Source of the DNA: Plantago major
Taxonomy: Eukaryota; Streptophyta; Magnoliopsida; Lamiales; Plantaginaceae
DNA: 64,000 nucleotides
Direction: 5' to 3'
NCBI GenBank assembly: GCA_026545765.1
Contig: JAIFAC010000122.1
Location: 1 to 64,000 of the forward strand
Under the pieces are notes generated by a model. It was not told the origin of the DNA and made no database searches. It was given only the letters and a program-made list of their open reading frames with translations. The translations under genes were made by a program, and so were the position numbers. How positions within the stretch are numbered: position 1 is the stretch's first letter; the number at the start of each line of letters is the position of its first letter. Shown here in pieces: positions 22,573 to 33,300 of this stretch.

Positions 22573-23288
22573 ATGAAGAGACAAAGGAAGATTTCATCCT
22601 GTTCATATTACCCATTATACTTGAAACTCAATATGGAGATGCCCATTAACATTATGGAAAGAGTTGCTATCGATTCACCCACTTCATGGGCAAAATGCAG
22701 CAATAGATTTTCTATCCGTTTTTTTATGTTGCCTACTTATATTTTAAAATTAGTTAGACTAACATGAAATTTTTGTCTATTTTAGTTGCCCGTTGTTCAA
22801 CAAGATATGTAACAGTCCAAACGTGTTGCGGATTTTACCCCTCGATGCCTCATTTCAAATTCCAGAATCGATGTTCTATAGGCTTTCAAATGCAAAGAAC
22901 CCTGAGGCAGTGTTTAGGAATTCATTGGTTAGTATTATTTTTTCTTTATTTGTTGATTTTTTCATTGGCTCGATGTCATTAAATTTTTCTCGACTGTTCA
23001 ACCCAGGTCCAATACTTCGAAAATGGTAAAGAAGATGAGGCATATTGTCTTATGGAAATGGCCATGAAATTCAAGCACCCAGAAGCCCTATACTGTTTGA
23101 ACTACATGAAAATTTTCAGTAGTAGTGTTAAGATTCGTGATGAAGGACTTATAGTTTTATCCAAAATGAAGGAGGGTAAAGAAGGTGTATCATTTGTGGC
23201 TGCATGTCGTTGGTCTTTACAGTTAAGACTTTCAAAGCTTAATCTCAAGAATCCAGATTATCTGTCCGTTGGTTCCACCTTTATGTAA
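22573..23288 (+). pseudogene. F-box-family-like gene fragment
   Basis: Resembles the plant F-box proteins whose C-terminus carries Sel1-like, gene-by-age repeats (At2g35280/At1g67623 type). A first part near 22,620-22,705 reads PINIMERVAIDSPTSWAKC, like an F-box start. A second part (from about 22,786) reads LFNKICNSPNVLRILPLD and FYRLSNAKNPEAVFRNSL. After a GT...AG interval at 22,928-23,009 the frame continues VQYFENGKEDEAYCLMEMA, then KFKHPEALYCLNYMKIF, to a stop at 23,288. The first splice junction is not clear. If real it would be an SCF ubiquitin-ligase adaptor, but the short length and the Helitron setting suggest a captured fragment. The assignment is by pattern only. Confidence 0.5.
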
Positions 23289-24204
23289 GAAAAAGTTGTT
23301 AAATTACAACATGCAATTGAAGGGGACGTGGATCCCATTCAAGTACAATCTTTGTCACGAATGCGTTGGTGACCTTGAAGTTGCTTATATGAGAGCATAA
23401 TACGTTTATGATTTATTAAACTCTCAATTCCCTCATATATTCTAATGTATTTCATTTCGAATATATTAAAATGAAACAAATAATTCATTCTGTAATGTCC
23501 AACACTAGAGATCGTAAAGTTATACTTCTATAAAAGCGGTTTGGTCATTCTCACCATATTAGAATTCCTTTTATCCAACTCAATATATCAACAACAAACA
23601 CGAAACAACACTATGGCAAAATAAACTTTTGTTATCATTTAAGGTTGCAAATAGAAAAATTAACAATTAAGTAACAATAATCTGTAAATTCTGGACAGAA
23701 ACAGTTGAGTACCATTGTAACAATAATATTGACTTCTACAACTAAATGCTAATTAATTCATGTTCAAACAGTTTAGTACCTCAAGATCGGACCTTGCTTA
23801 TGTATAATATTTGATTGTACTTTTGAATTATAACTTAAAATAGAAACAATCTATAAATCAAGTTGACGTCCATTAATCACATTAGTTTAGATTCAAATCA
23901 TATCAACTCCTCAATTCTTTGTAATTAGTCTACTAATTTTCGAATTATATTGTAACTGTTTGTATCGAAGTATATGGATTTGTTACGCAGAATCACCTAC
24001 CAAGACTTGATAAATATAGGACTAATCGTTAGTTGTTAGGAATCCTTAGCTGCCATATCACTTGGTTTGTGCGTTACTAACCCGTGTGCTCCAAATATTA
24101 TCATTATCCAGTTATATCCTTATATTATCCATCCATCCATATATTATGTAAAGTGCAAGGGGCTAAACCTCACCAGATTAATTTAATCATATGTGGAATT
24201 TTTC

Positions 24205-24735
24205 ATTGTTGTCTACATATATAGTTTTTATTAAATCTCATATCACTTTATCTACAAAAATCCGAAAATTATTTTGAACATATATTTGAATTCTTCATGA
24301 CAACGAATCCATAGATGCCAATCTTGAGTAGTATTATTTCAAGAAATCATTTTATTCATTAAAATAAAATATAAAGTTATTAAATAAGATAAAATGAATT
24401 AATGAAAATTTAAAATAGAGTATTTATTAAATCAATTCAATCTCGTGAATTTTTTTGAATTAGTTGCATTTTCAACGGTATATCTTCCACTATTTATTTT
24501 TGTATGTAATTTGCATATATAGTTTTATTAAATTTAATATAAATTTATTCTACAAAACTCGAAAATATTGTGAACATATATTTGAATTCACCGTAAGGCG
24601 AATCTATAGACACCAATCTAGATGATTATTATTAATTAAATAAATTATTTTATTCACTAAAATAAAATATATATTTATTAAATAAAATAAAATGAAATAA
24701 TAAATTTAAAAATAGAGCATTTATTAAATATTTAA
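24205..24735 (+). repeat. Tandem duplication of an AT-rich unit
   Basis: About 230 bases at 24,205-24,430 are repeated at 24,500-24,735. Shared motifs in order include CATATATAGTTTTTATTAAAT, GAACATATATTTGAATTC, GAATC.ATAGA..CCAATCT and ATTTATTAAATC-like ends. The copies differ at many positions, so the duplication is old. No coding content. Confidence 0.65.
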
Positions 24736-24819
24736 TACTCCACCCATCTATTTAACAAGAAATTAATAGATATTTAGATTTTCAATTATAAATTTTGATT
24801 CTAAGGTTGAGCAAAGTCC

Positions 24820-24945
24820 GAATAGGGGGGCGACAATTTTGTGCCATGACGTTTTGCGGAGTTAAGCGTGAGGCTAATGTTTTAGCCTTTCGGATTATCG
24901 GTTGGGTGTTCTTATATAATATAATGTGAGCGTGTCATTGTGGTA
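24820..24945 (+). pseudogene. Short RNase H-like tail of a non-LTR element
   Basis: In shifting frames the sequence resembles the end of an RVT_3 domain (VLRS.KREANVLA), matching the better kept piece near 26,050-26,090 (AKLNVRVTF region). Very short and damaged; the origin is inferred from that parallel. Confidence 0.35.
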
Positions 24946-25443
24946 TCTAATTACAAATAATAATAAAAGTATATGAAGGTAAGTGCAATCGTTGTTTAAA
25001 CGAATTGTCCTTTTAGTTGAATTAAGATTTTGGATAGTGCGAATTGATATGTTCCAATTTGATTAAAGAAGATGGAGAAGAAATATTGGTTATTGTTGTT
25101 TTTTTCTACAATGATGAATTGATTTTGTTGGAGTTCGATTAGGGTTTTGAATTTATTAATTGGAGATGACATATTGATCGATTTTTTAATGATGAATTGA
25201 TTCTGTTGGGGTTGATTTAGGGCTTGAAATTTAATTAGAGAAGACAAATTGAGTTTTTTTAATGATGAATTGATTTTGTTGGGGTTGCGTTAGGGCTTAG
25301 AATTAGAATGAATAAAACATATTGATTTTTTGTAATTAAAGTCTAATTTACATGTGTATCACAAATCGGTTCAATTTAACTTAAATTAAGTACCCAATTG
25401 CACAACTCTAATAGTTGTGCACTTATATATATATAAATAAATA

Positions 25444-25485
25444 CTAGCATTTACGTAACACACTACGTGTGTCAAGTGTTTTTAT
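25444..25485 (-). mobile_element. Helitron-type 3' terminus
   Basis: On the minus strand the stem-loop ACACACGTAGTGTGT is followed by TACGTAAATGCTAG and then T. A short hairpin about ten bases before CTAG, followed by T, is the hallmark of a Helitron 3' end. The element would extend to higher coordinates; its 5' end was not identified. Confidence 0.55.
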
Positions 25486-25554
25486 ATAAACCAATGAATC
25501 TGTGATTGAAAAAAAAGAGAAAATATTAAAAAATAACAAATAAAAGGGAGAAAC

Positions 25555-25605
25555 TTATGCCAATGGGACTCGAACCCTGCACCTTCTACTTAAACAATGA
25601 CATAT
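25555..25605 (-). repeat. tRNA-like B-box sequence, possible SINE piece
   Basis: On the minus strand GCAGGGTTCGAGTCCC is a perfect RNA polymerase III B box, preceded by TTTAAGTAGAAGGT and followed by ATTGGCATAAG. No cloverleaf could be folded by eye, and no clear A box or tail with target duplication was found, so this is a tRNA-derived repeat piece rather than a tRNA gene. Confidence 0.4.
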
Positions 25606-25759
25606 GTACGTACCAGATTCAAATTGAAATAGTAAGATTTTAATTGAATAACAAATTTAGTGAAACTTTTTGAATTATTATACTACTTTGAATATACTGT
25701 AATATATAAAGTTGATGGGCTAAATCCACCAGATTCATTCAAATTTGACCATCCTCGTG

Positions 25760-26110
25760 AAATGTTGATACGGTTGGCGATGCGTATGGGGACGTATTAG
25801 TGTTGTTGCTAGGGATCATGAGGGCAATGTTATTGATTGGTGATGTTTTTTTATATCTTATGGTTGCTGAAAATGCGGAAGGTTGGCCAGCCAAATTAAG
25901 AACAAAATTTGTTCGAGATTTTGAGTGGCAACATGTAGTAATTGATAGGGATTGTTCTTTGGTGATTAAATCTCTTAAATCGACAAATTTTAGCTTTGCC
26001 CCTTTATTTCACTTTTCAAAGAAATTAAGGTATTTGATGGATAATTAAGCTTTGCCAAGTTAAACGTGAGGGTAACGTTTTGCTTTATATATTATCGGTG
26101 TTCTTATGAT
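25760..26110 (+). pseudogene. RNase H-like (RVT_3) remnant of a LINE
   Basis: Frames read ...MLLLGIMRAM, AENAEGWPAKLRTKF and DFEWQHVVIDRDCSLVIKSL, followed by LKSTNFSFAPLFHF. The order AE.A.., HVVIDRDC..V and a C-terminal helix matches RVT_3 RNase H domains found in plant LINE polyproteins and their relatives. The upstream part (near 25,760-25,850) needs a frame change, and the terminal A-L-A segment (25, 26.06 kb) is out of frame. No adjoining reverse transcriptase is present. Confidence 0.6.
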
Positions 26111-26174
26111 GATGTTGGTTCGGTATATTTGTATTATATTGTTATAGTGGTATATATGTTACTAGACATGCTTT

Positions 26175-27035
26175 TTTAGTTCTAGGATATAGAAGAGATA
26201 CACATGAGCTAATTGGTGGTGTGTTGATCTTTACATGTCTATCAACAACATTTTACACGTGAAGACTTTCAAGTTCCTTTTCTTTATGTATAAGATTTGA
26301 TCGGTAGGATGAGGTATAAGGGTTCTCTTCTCTACGGTCTCTGTCCGGAAGAAAGTGGTTCTATCGACCAATTCAAGCCCGTGTGAAATAATGATGTTGG
26401 TCGGTCTAGCATATACTCGAACCGTTCCACACCTTTGTTACATGACTCGGCGCAATATTTTATGATTAAGTTAGTAAAAGTATATTTTTCTCCGGTCTTG
26501 TGAGCATCGAAACTCCTTTGATCTTCTCTATACTTTCTTGATCCATGGCGGACTGGGGATCTAATACTCTCTAGGTGGGAAAACTCAATTCGATATTCTC
26601 TCTACTTTCTTGATTTCAGTTTGTTTAGATTATAAAATTACAAAACAATATATAATCAGGGTGAATTTATTTTTGATGCCAAGTTAATGCGTATCAAGGT
26701 TGTGTTACCTGCGCATGAATCCAGATAGGAGGACCTTTGGATCTATGCTTGACATAGTATCTTCAACTGATCCTATTTGGTTCGGAAGATAGAAGAGACA
26801 CACGTGAGCTAATTGGTGGTGTGTTGATCTTTACATGTCTATCAACAACATTTTACATGTGAAGACTTTCAATTTCATTTTCTTTATGTATAAGATTCTA
26901 TCGGTAGGATGAGGTATAAGGTTTCTTTTCTCTACGATCGAAATATGTTTAGGTCTGGTCTGGTATATACTCGAACCCGTCCCATACCTTTGTTACAAGA
27001 CTCGACCGCAACATTTTATGATTAAGTTAGTAAAA
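26175..27035 (+). repeat. Direct duplication with about 600-bp period
   Basis: The stretch 26,175-26,330 (GAGCTAATTGGTGGTGTGTT, TTACATGTCTATCAACAACA, GGTAGGATGAGGTATAAGG) recurs at 26,780-26,936. The companion stretch 26,400-26,480 (CATATACTCGAACCGTTCC, TTTTATGATTAAGTTAGTAA) recurs at 26,955-27,035. Copies differ by small indels. Repeated CTTCTCTACTTTCTTGAT motifs follow to 27,220. No gene is supported; the 109- and 74-codon frames here arise from this low-complexity repeat. Confidence 0.7.
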
Positions 27036-29726
27036 ACTACATTTTTAGGGAGAATGCATATACTCTCTGGGAAACTCTCTTGATCTTCTCTACTTTCTTG
27101 ATACATAGACTGGGAAAATGTCTTGATCTTCTTTGTACTTTCTTGATTTTCATGATGAGAGGATTTTGGGGGCGGTTATTCTCTAGGCGGAAAACTTTTT
27201 CTATCTTCTCTTTACTTTCTTCATCCATGGGTAATTTTTGTGTCTTTGGTGGGGTGGCCTTTACCAGGTGGGAGTTCTTGGGAACGGTGGGTTGGAAAAA
27301 ATAACCGTAACATGTGAAATTATGTCTGTAGAATATTTGTGTGTTTGCGTGGTGGGGTGACCACATATCACCGTGAGATTGTTGGGAACAACTCTGTTGA
27401 TTGTGTTGTATACTTTTGTATTTTATTTTGATTCCGTTTGAGGGATATATTTTTTTGTAGAAAAAATATGTACCTGTTACTAATTAATAAGTCGGGTACG
27501 GTAGGACCCTATTTTTACATTCTCTATAGTTAATATAAATAAACACTCAATGATATAATATTGGATGAAAAATGATTACCGACCGACACCACGACCAACG
27601 TTGTCTACAAGGAATTTTTTGACTATCTTATTTTCTCGATTAATTTATTTAATCGTCACATATTTATTTTTTACTAAAAGTAAACTATCTTAATGGCGAT
27701 GCTGCAGGTTAATAGTATTATTATAATTACCATAAGGTTAATTAATTAGGCCAAGACACTATAATAATTAATAACAATTCATGGTAGTTCTATCTAGCTT
27801 AAGTTAGAAACAGAAACAAACCAACGGCCTGGTAATAATTAATTTTGTTCAACCAATGTGCGCATATTATATTTTCTGAAGCCATTTAGTCGATCCCAAA
27901 GGGACTAGAAGGTTAAACCATGTCCTGTAAATTGTAATGTGTAAAAAAGGTGCATAATCCATGCATGGATCGATCTCCTTATTAATAATTGTGTTGTCCA
28001 TTTTTCTAACAATTAAAAAAATATAGTAATATCGAAAGTCAAAATTATCACAACTGTACGTACCTACGTATTATTGTTGGATTTCACTAAACCGTAGGTC
28101 CAAAATGAATTAAGTTGAAGTAGCAGCCTCCAGGTTGTAATTGTATGGAAGAATGTCAACTTTTGTATCATAATCACTAGGACGTGTAAATTATTTACAT
28201 CCATTAATGCCTCAACTGTTCAAGAATTTGTCAATACAATTTAATTAACTTCTTTTTTCTTATAATTTCTTCCGAACTTATTACGACCACTACTAGACAA
28301 CAGTGTACTCAATCACTAACTATTCATATGATGTATTGTTGATATGTTCTACTGAAAAATTAATATAAACGACTCAATTTTGTACCTCTTTGGAAACTTG
28401 AATTTTTAAATAGGATAAAATTATATCACGTGTAACAAACATAAAAAGGTTATAGTAAGTTAATAATAAACTCGAGCCCATCTATTTTCTCTTTCCTTGC
28501 CTTTATTCTTATCAAACATCACTTACCACCACATCCTCCAACTTAAGGAAAACATACAAGGTTGTGGTGAGTTAATATATAATAATTTTTGGAGCAATTG
28601 TAACAAAATGAATGTTCATAATAAAAATGGAAATTATCGTTTTTTTTAAATATGTTACAAAGTGAGATACCTTCACTTGATATACTACTGAATGACTTTG
28701 TATTTTATGTATATTTATCAATGGATTTCAATACATACCTTAAACTCTGGCTGTTTTTTCTCGGGTTTGGAAATTAATTGTGTGCCGCAATTAGTTTACA
28801 TGCTCGACACGTGTTGTTGCCTTTTCGTGTAATTTCATAAATTAGTTTTAAAAATAAAAAATACATGATAGGACATGTGCCACATCCAACTTTAATATGG
28901 AAAATAATAAAAAGTGATTTTTCCTTTTCTTTTTAATTTGAAAATTGAGAGTGGACATGTGTCCCACTCTCATTTAACCTAAGAAAATAAAAAAAAAACC
29001 AAAAAGAAAAACAAAAAAGCAATAGGAAAAAAAAATCAAATTCAACATATTTTTTTTAATTAACGATGTGTTTGGATGCAATATGAATTTTGGACTATGT
29101 TGTTAATTGATTTATGAAAGATGTTGAAATATGTTGTTGTTCAAAACTTGGGGTGTACGATGTTAGTACCAAATTTATTAGGAATGCCATATAAGTAATT
29201 TGCCTTTATTTTATATGTACGTAATGGAATCTACCCGCACCCTCTATTATCATTGTACCTCTCATCCAAAACATAAAGTAACCGATGTTGAATAACTAGT
29301 TTTCATCTCCTCATACTTCACATTTGAACTTGTAGATGCAATTAATTGACGAACACTTCACATTTTTAATAAAGTTTAAGTTCATTTTTAAGAGTGTAAG
29401 CTACAAGTTTGTAATTGTTTAGCACAGCACACGTAAGGGAAACTCTTCGATGGAGTAACAAATTTCAAACATGAAAATTAAATTAACCAAATTAGTCTCT
29501 CATAACAAAGGAGATACGCTTTCGTGCAAGTGATTAACCTCTTTCACAAGCTAGCAACACAACTAGCTAAGTGTAGTGAACACCAAGTATCCACAACAAA
29601 CTTTTCAACTCTTCTATATCACTTCACCAGGTAAACCCTCGATTTCACATACACATGCAAACTCATATACTTATCGAAAATCACCTCATATTTGATTTAC
29701 TTGAATCCATAACACAAACACACTAC

Positions 29727-30131
29727 TCACATCTTCACACTCGAAAATGGTAATTTCAACAACCTTACGCTGTCTGCACCGTACTCATACGCCTTGTCCT
29801 CGTCAATCCTTTCGATTGACATAATCTTGGCAGGGTTGACGGGTTGTGCAACACCCTTTGACCGGAGGAGCTCCGTATCAATTCTTCTATTTCTAGATGT
29901 TGCATCCTTGATGAAGTCCTCTTTCATATCAGACTTTGTGTACGATCTTCGTGGCAAGGTTGGAATAACCGGTGTCGGGCAGCCCATAGCGTTTCCGTAG
30001 GTCATATGGCTTGCTCCCCCGACCAGGCTCTCAATATAGAGGTCTTTGGCACGGATCAAGATCAAGATTGGGAGCTTTAAGCACTTTTTCACACTGCTCT
30101 CTTGTCTACCCATTTTCTTTGAACTCCCCAT
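29727..30131 (-). CDS. Small plant-specific basic protein, the one intact array copy
   Basis: The only unbroken member of the four-copy family; 134 residues from the ATG at 30,131. That ATG is chosen over the in-frame Met three codons upstream because copies 2 and 3 start at the same place. It reads MGSSKKMGRQESSVKKC, a helical basic stretch LKLPILILIRAKDLYIES, then YGNAMGCPTPVIPTLPRRS, a charged middle (KEDFIKDATSRNRRIDTELL) and the tail SIERIDEDKAYEYGADS. No signal peptide or transmembrane span; cysteines occur near residues 17 and 49. The family is plant-specific to my knowledge, of unknown function; the signature PIR..I.A.DLY, MGCPTP, RIDED separates it from other small proteins. It is intronless here. 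Soluble or peripherally membrane-associated location is a guess from the basic helix. Confidence 0.7.
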   Translation of the reverse strand: MGSSKKMGRQESSVKKCLKLPILILIRAKDLYIESLVGGASHMTYGNAMGCPTPVIPTLPRRSYTKSDMKEDFIKDATSRNRRIDTELLRSKGVAQPVNPAKIMSIERIDEDKAYEYGADSVRLLKLPFSSVKM

Positions 30132-31130
30132 GATGTACAATTAAATTTTGGAATGTTGGAACAAAAGAAAAGGAAGATTATAAGATTAAACGTTGTTTTG
30201 TAGTAGTGCATGAATGAGATGAGTAAGAATTTGGGTTGGTTATATAGGAGCGTGAGGAAAGTAGTGAAGTTCTATCCAGTTTGCATGAATGGACAAGCTA
30301 TATATTAATTAAGTACGACGAAATCAAATTTTATGAATCGAACGCAGACTTAATTTCTCGTGTCTAGTTTGGTTGAAACTTGCATGGACTACTAGTCTAT
30401 TACTTTCATAATTTTATTGTACGTCAAACATTTAAAAAGTAACGCTTTATGAATAGGGCAAATTCTATATATATAGCAGTAGTAAGATAAAGCATTGAAA
30501 TGATGTGACTAAATTATATAGTGCATTGTTTAGTGATTAATTTGGACATAACCGGAAATTTCTTAAATGGACATGAGTGAATTTTCTTATAACTCTAAAA
30601 TAGTATAAAGTATATACGCTTTTTAAAAGTTTGGATTATATTAAGTGAACCAAAAATCTTACTTTGGAATAAACTGCAATTTGCGGATCGATGGTAGTTG
30701 CAATTGTGATTGTCAAGTAGTTTAATTAAGTCGCCCTGTGGGCTTTGTCGACACTGCAATTTGCGGATTTATGGATGCAACAGCTATAATATATATATTT
30801 AATTAACTTGATTCTTTTTTAATATTTTCTTTTATTCTTCTTCTGTAGTTTGGGCCCATATTAAAGATAAGATATAACAAGGTTCGTGGACACTATAGAC
30901 TGAAGGTGTCAAGGTGCTATGCTTAATTCATTTCTCAACGCCCACAATAATATAAGTATATAACAACATATTTAATTACAAACATTGCATATTTAACTAA
31001 AAATATTATAATGCAGGTTTGATAAATGCAAATATATTAATATATGATGCTTTGTAATTTAATATGTAATCGGATCTCTCATCTCTCCGATATACAGTCG
31101 TTCATGAAAATTCGTATTAGTTTAGGTTAG
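30132..31130. other. Upstream region of the intact array gene
   Basis: Non-coding. GGTTATATAGGAG at 30,238-30,250, about 110 bases upstream of the ATG on the gene's strand, could include a TATA-like element (CTATATAACC read on minus). The equivalent TATATAGGAG is present upstream of copy 3 (14,240) and copy 2 (7,254), supporting a shared core promoter. Nothing else is supported. Confidence 0.45.
30240..30247 (-). promoter_or_regulatory. Candidate TATA box shared by the array copies
   Basis: TATATAAC-like sequence on the minus strand about 110 bases upstream of the start codon at 30,131. The same TTTATATAGGAG context lies upstream of the paralogues at 7.25 kb and 14.24 kb at a similar distance. 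Conservation among copies is the only evidence. Confidence 0.4.
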
Positions 31131-31646
31131 GCGAAGACACAGTAATAATTAATACTTTAACATGAATTAATGGTTCATCGTTCGTAGGCTAGCTAGCTTA
31201 GATTTTAAAAAAGAAAAAAGAAAGCGGTATGGTCCACCTGGTAATAATTTTCTTATCTAACACGCGTGTTATATAATTCCTTATACTTTAATGTACAAAC
31301 TTTTATGGGAGACCACTATAATTAATTTAAAAGAAGATCAACATTTAACGTTTTAAGCAAAATGTTTATATTGTTAAGAAAATGCATGCGATAATGAATA
31401 TTATTAAGGAAAAACTATCTGTATAATTGAAAATAAATTCAAACGATCGATCCAAGGGACTAGAAAATTAAACCACGTCCGGTTATGTGTCAAACAGGTG
31501 CAGGATATTCATATATAAAATGGATCTCCTTAATTTGGTTGTCCATTTTCCTAACAATAAAATATACTATTATCGAAAGTCAAAACTAACACAAGTGTAC
31601 GTACGTATTATTATGGTTGGAAATCACAAAACCGTAGGTCCAAAAT
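31130..31646 (+). repeat. Duplicated block, copy 3 (left part)
   Basis: Begins like copy 2 (GGCGAAGACACAGTAATAATT, compare GCCAAGACACTATAATAATT at 27,753) and runs through AAACCACGTCCGGTTATGTG and ACCGTAGGTCCAAAAT to the CACTA insertion. The block resumes at 33,139 and appears again near 37,780 (CAGAAAAGATCTAGTTGGG). No small-gene copy was found in it. Confidence 0.7.
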
Positions 31647-33138
31647 CACTACAAGAATTATTTATGTAGCAGGCGGAAAGGCGTGGAATCCGTCGCCATG
31701 TGACGGATAGCTAATTGGGGCGACGGATTCTATCCGTCGCTACAGAGCGTTGACCAAAATTTAAAAAAAAAATAAAAATTTAGCGACGGATAGATCTATC
31801 CGTTGCTAAATTTAGCGATGGATAGATCTATCCGTCGCGATATATCGCAACGGATAGATCTATCCGTCGCTATTTTTAGCGACGAATAGATCTATCCGTT
31901 CTTCTCTTTCGAAAAATAAAAAAATAAAAAGCGTTAGCGACGGATAGATCTAGATCTATCCATTACTTCTAAAAAATAATATAACTCCTCCACCACCTCC
32001 TTTCCTCCACCACTTCTCCTCCATTTCTCCTCTCCTCCTCCTCCCACCACCACCTTTCTCCTCCCACCACCACCAACCTCCACCACCACCATTCCTCCAC
32101 CCCCACACCTCCATATCACCTCTCCTCCTCCACCCCCACCATCAACACCACCACCACCACCACCTCACACCACCCACCACCACCATCACCACCACCATCT
32201 CCTCCACCACCACCACCACCACCACCACCTTTCCTCCTCCCACCACCACCTGCCACCACCACCACCACCACCACCACCACCCACCACCACCTCTCTCCCC
32301 TCCCCACCACCACCAACACCAACACCACCACCACCCACACACCAACACCACCAACACACCACCACCTCTCCTCCCACCACACCACCACCCACCACCACCA
32401 CCTTTCCTCCTCCCACCACCCCCACCACCACCACCACCTCCCCCACCACCACCACCACCACCACCTCCTCCTCCCACCTGCCACCACCACCACCACCACC
32501 CACCACCGCACCACCACCTCTCCTCCCACCACCACCCACCACCACCACCACCATCTCCTCCACCACCACCACCACCACCACCACCTTTCCTCCTCCCACC
32601 ACCCCACCACCACCACCACCGCACCACCACCACCACCACCCTCCTCCCACAACCACCACCACCACCACCACCACCCACCACCACCACCACCACCACCTTT
32701 CTCCTCCCACCACCACCACAGTCTGAATACAAATTGGATACGAATATAAAATTGAATACAAATTAATCAAATATCTGAATACAAATCAATATCTAATATC
32801 TGAATACAAATTGATCTGAATTAATCCATTATCTGAATATAAAAATTAATCTGATTTTATTTTATTTTAAAAAAATAGCAATGGGGCGACGGATAGATCT
32901 ATCCGTCGCCACGTGGGGCGACGGATAGAATCTATCCGTCGCCAATAATCAATTTAAAAAAAAAAAAAGGTCAAAAATGATAATCCGTCGTCCAATCCGT
33001 CGCGAATTGGAGGACGGATTATTATCCGTCGCCACAGCTCCAGTGGGACGACGAAATTTCTATCCATCGTCCGATCCGTTGCCAGAGCTGGGGCGACGGA
33101 TAGCTGGTCCGTCGCTACAGACCAGATTTTTTGTAGTG
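31647..33138. mobile_element. Non-autonomous CACTA element with CCA-repeat core
   Basis: Starts CACTACAAGAATTATTT and ends in TTTTTTGTAGTG, the CACTA terminal inverted repeat, flanked by AAT on both sides (31,644-31,646 and 33,139-33,141), the expected 3-bp duplication. Subterminal DNA holds repeated GACGGATAGATCTATCCGTC palindromes (left 31,780-31,960, right 32,885-32,945) and GTCGC/GCGAC boxes. The core is the CCA-type repeat at 31,985-32,718. There is no transposase gene. Copy 2 of the block has the site without the element (CCAAAATGAATTAAGTTG near 28,100). Confidence 0.9.
31985..32718 (+). repeat. CCA/CCACCT-rich simple repeat
   Basis: About 730 bases almost purely of CCA, CAC and CTCCTCC words, recurring as CACCACCTTTCCTCCTCCCA units. 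One strand is almost free of G. The long open frames on the minus strand rich in Trp, Gly and Val are by-products of the repeat and should not be read as proteins. Confidence 0.95.
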
Positions 33139-33300
33139 AATTAAGTTGTCAAGTAGCAGCCTCTTAGCTGCAGTGCCAGATTTTAATTCTATGGACGAAT
33201 GTCAACTCTTGTATCAGTTATCACTTCATCATCACTAGGAGTTGTCAAGAATTAGTCAATACAATTAACTTCTTTTTCATTTCTTCGAAATTAAATATTA
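33139..33300 (+). repeat. Duplicated block, copy 3 (continuation)
   Basis: AATTAAGTTGTCAAGTAGCA, GCCTCTTAGCTG and GAATGTCAACTCTTGTATCA match 9,855-9,920 and 28,105-28,180 and continue the block across the CACTA insertion. Confidence 0.75.

Larger units (their letters stand above)
21717..25443 (+). mobile_element. Helitron-like patch with captured gene fragment; right end uncertain
   Basis: At 21,717 the sequence of the duplicated block stops and TCTATATATATATGATAAAA begins, preceded by A. This fits a plant Helitron 5' end (TC start, inserted between A and T). A short stem-loop plus CTAG end on this strand was not found, so the right limit is arbitrary. The patch contains an F-box-like gene fragment (22.5-23.3 kb), an internal duplication (24.2-24.7 kb) and an RNase H-like tail (about 24.83 kb). 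It is absent from the block copy near 30.9 kb. Confidence 0.4.
27730..30950 (+). repeat. Duplicated block, copy 2 (uninterrupted)
   Basis: This copy has the same ordered motifs as 9.6-14.94 plus 21.61-21.72 kb, but lacks the LINE and the Copia element. Landmarks: ACCGTAGGTCCAAAATGAAT at 28,091, CTACCCGCACCCTCTATTAT near 29,232, the intact small gene at 29.7-30.1 kb, the GATCGATGGTAGTTGCAATT unit near 30,686, and ACTGAAGGTGTCAAGGTGCT near 30,900. It supplies empty sites for three insertions elsewhere. A MULE-like TIR relic may lie near 28,640 (TTTAAATATGTTACAAAGTG). Confidence 0.8.

Noticed and set aside
25555..25620. Possible tRNA gene from the GGGTTCGAGTCCC box
   Set aside because: No acceptor, D-arm or anticodon stem could be paired around the B box; more likely a tRNA-derived repeat.
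32116..32770. Three long overlapping minus-strand frames rich in Trp, Val and Gly
   Set aside because: They are the translations of one CCA-type simple repeat in all three frames; composition is repeat-driven and there is no domain.
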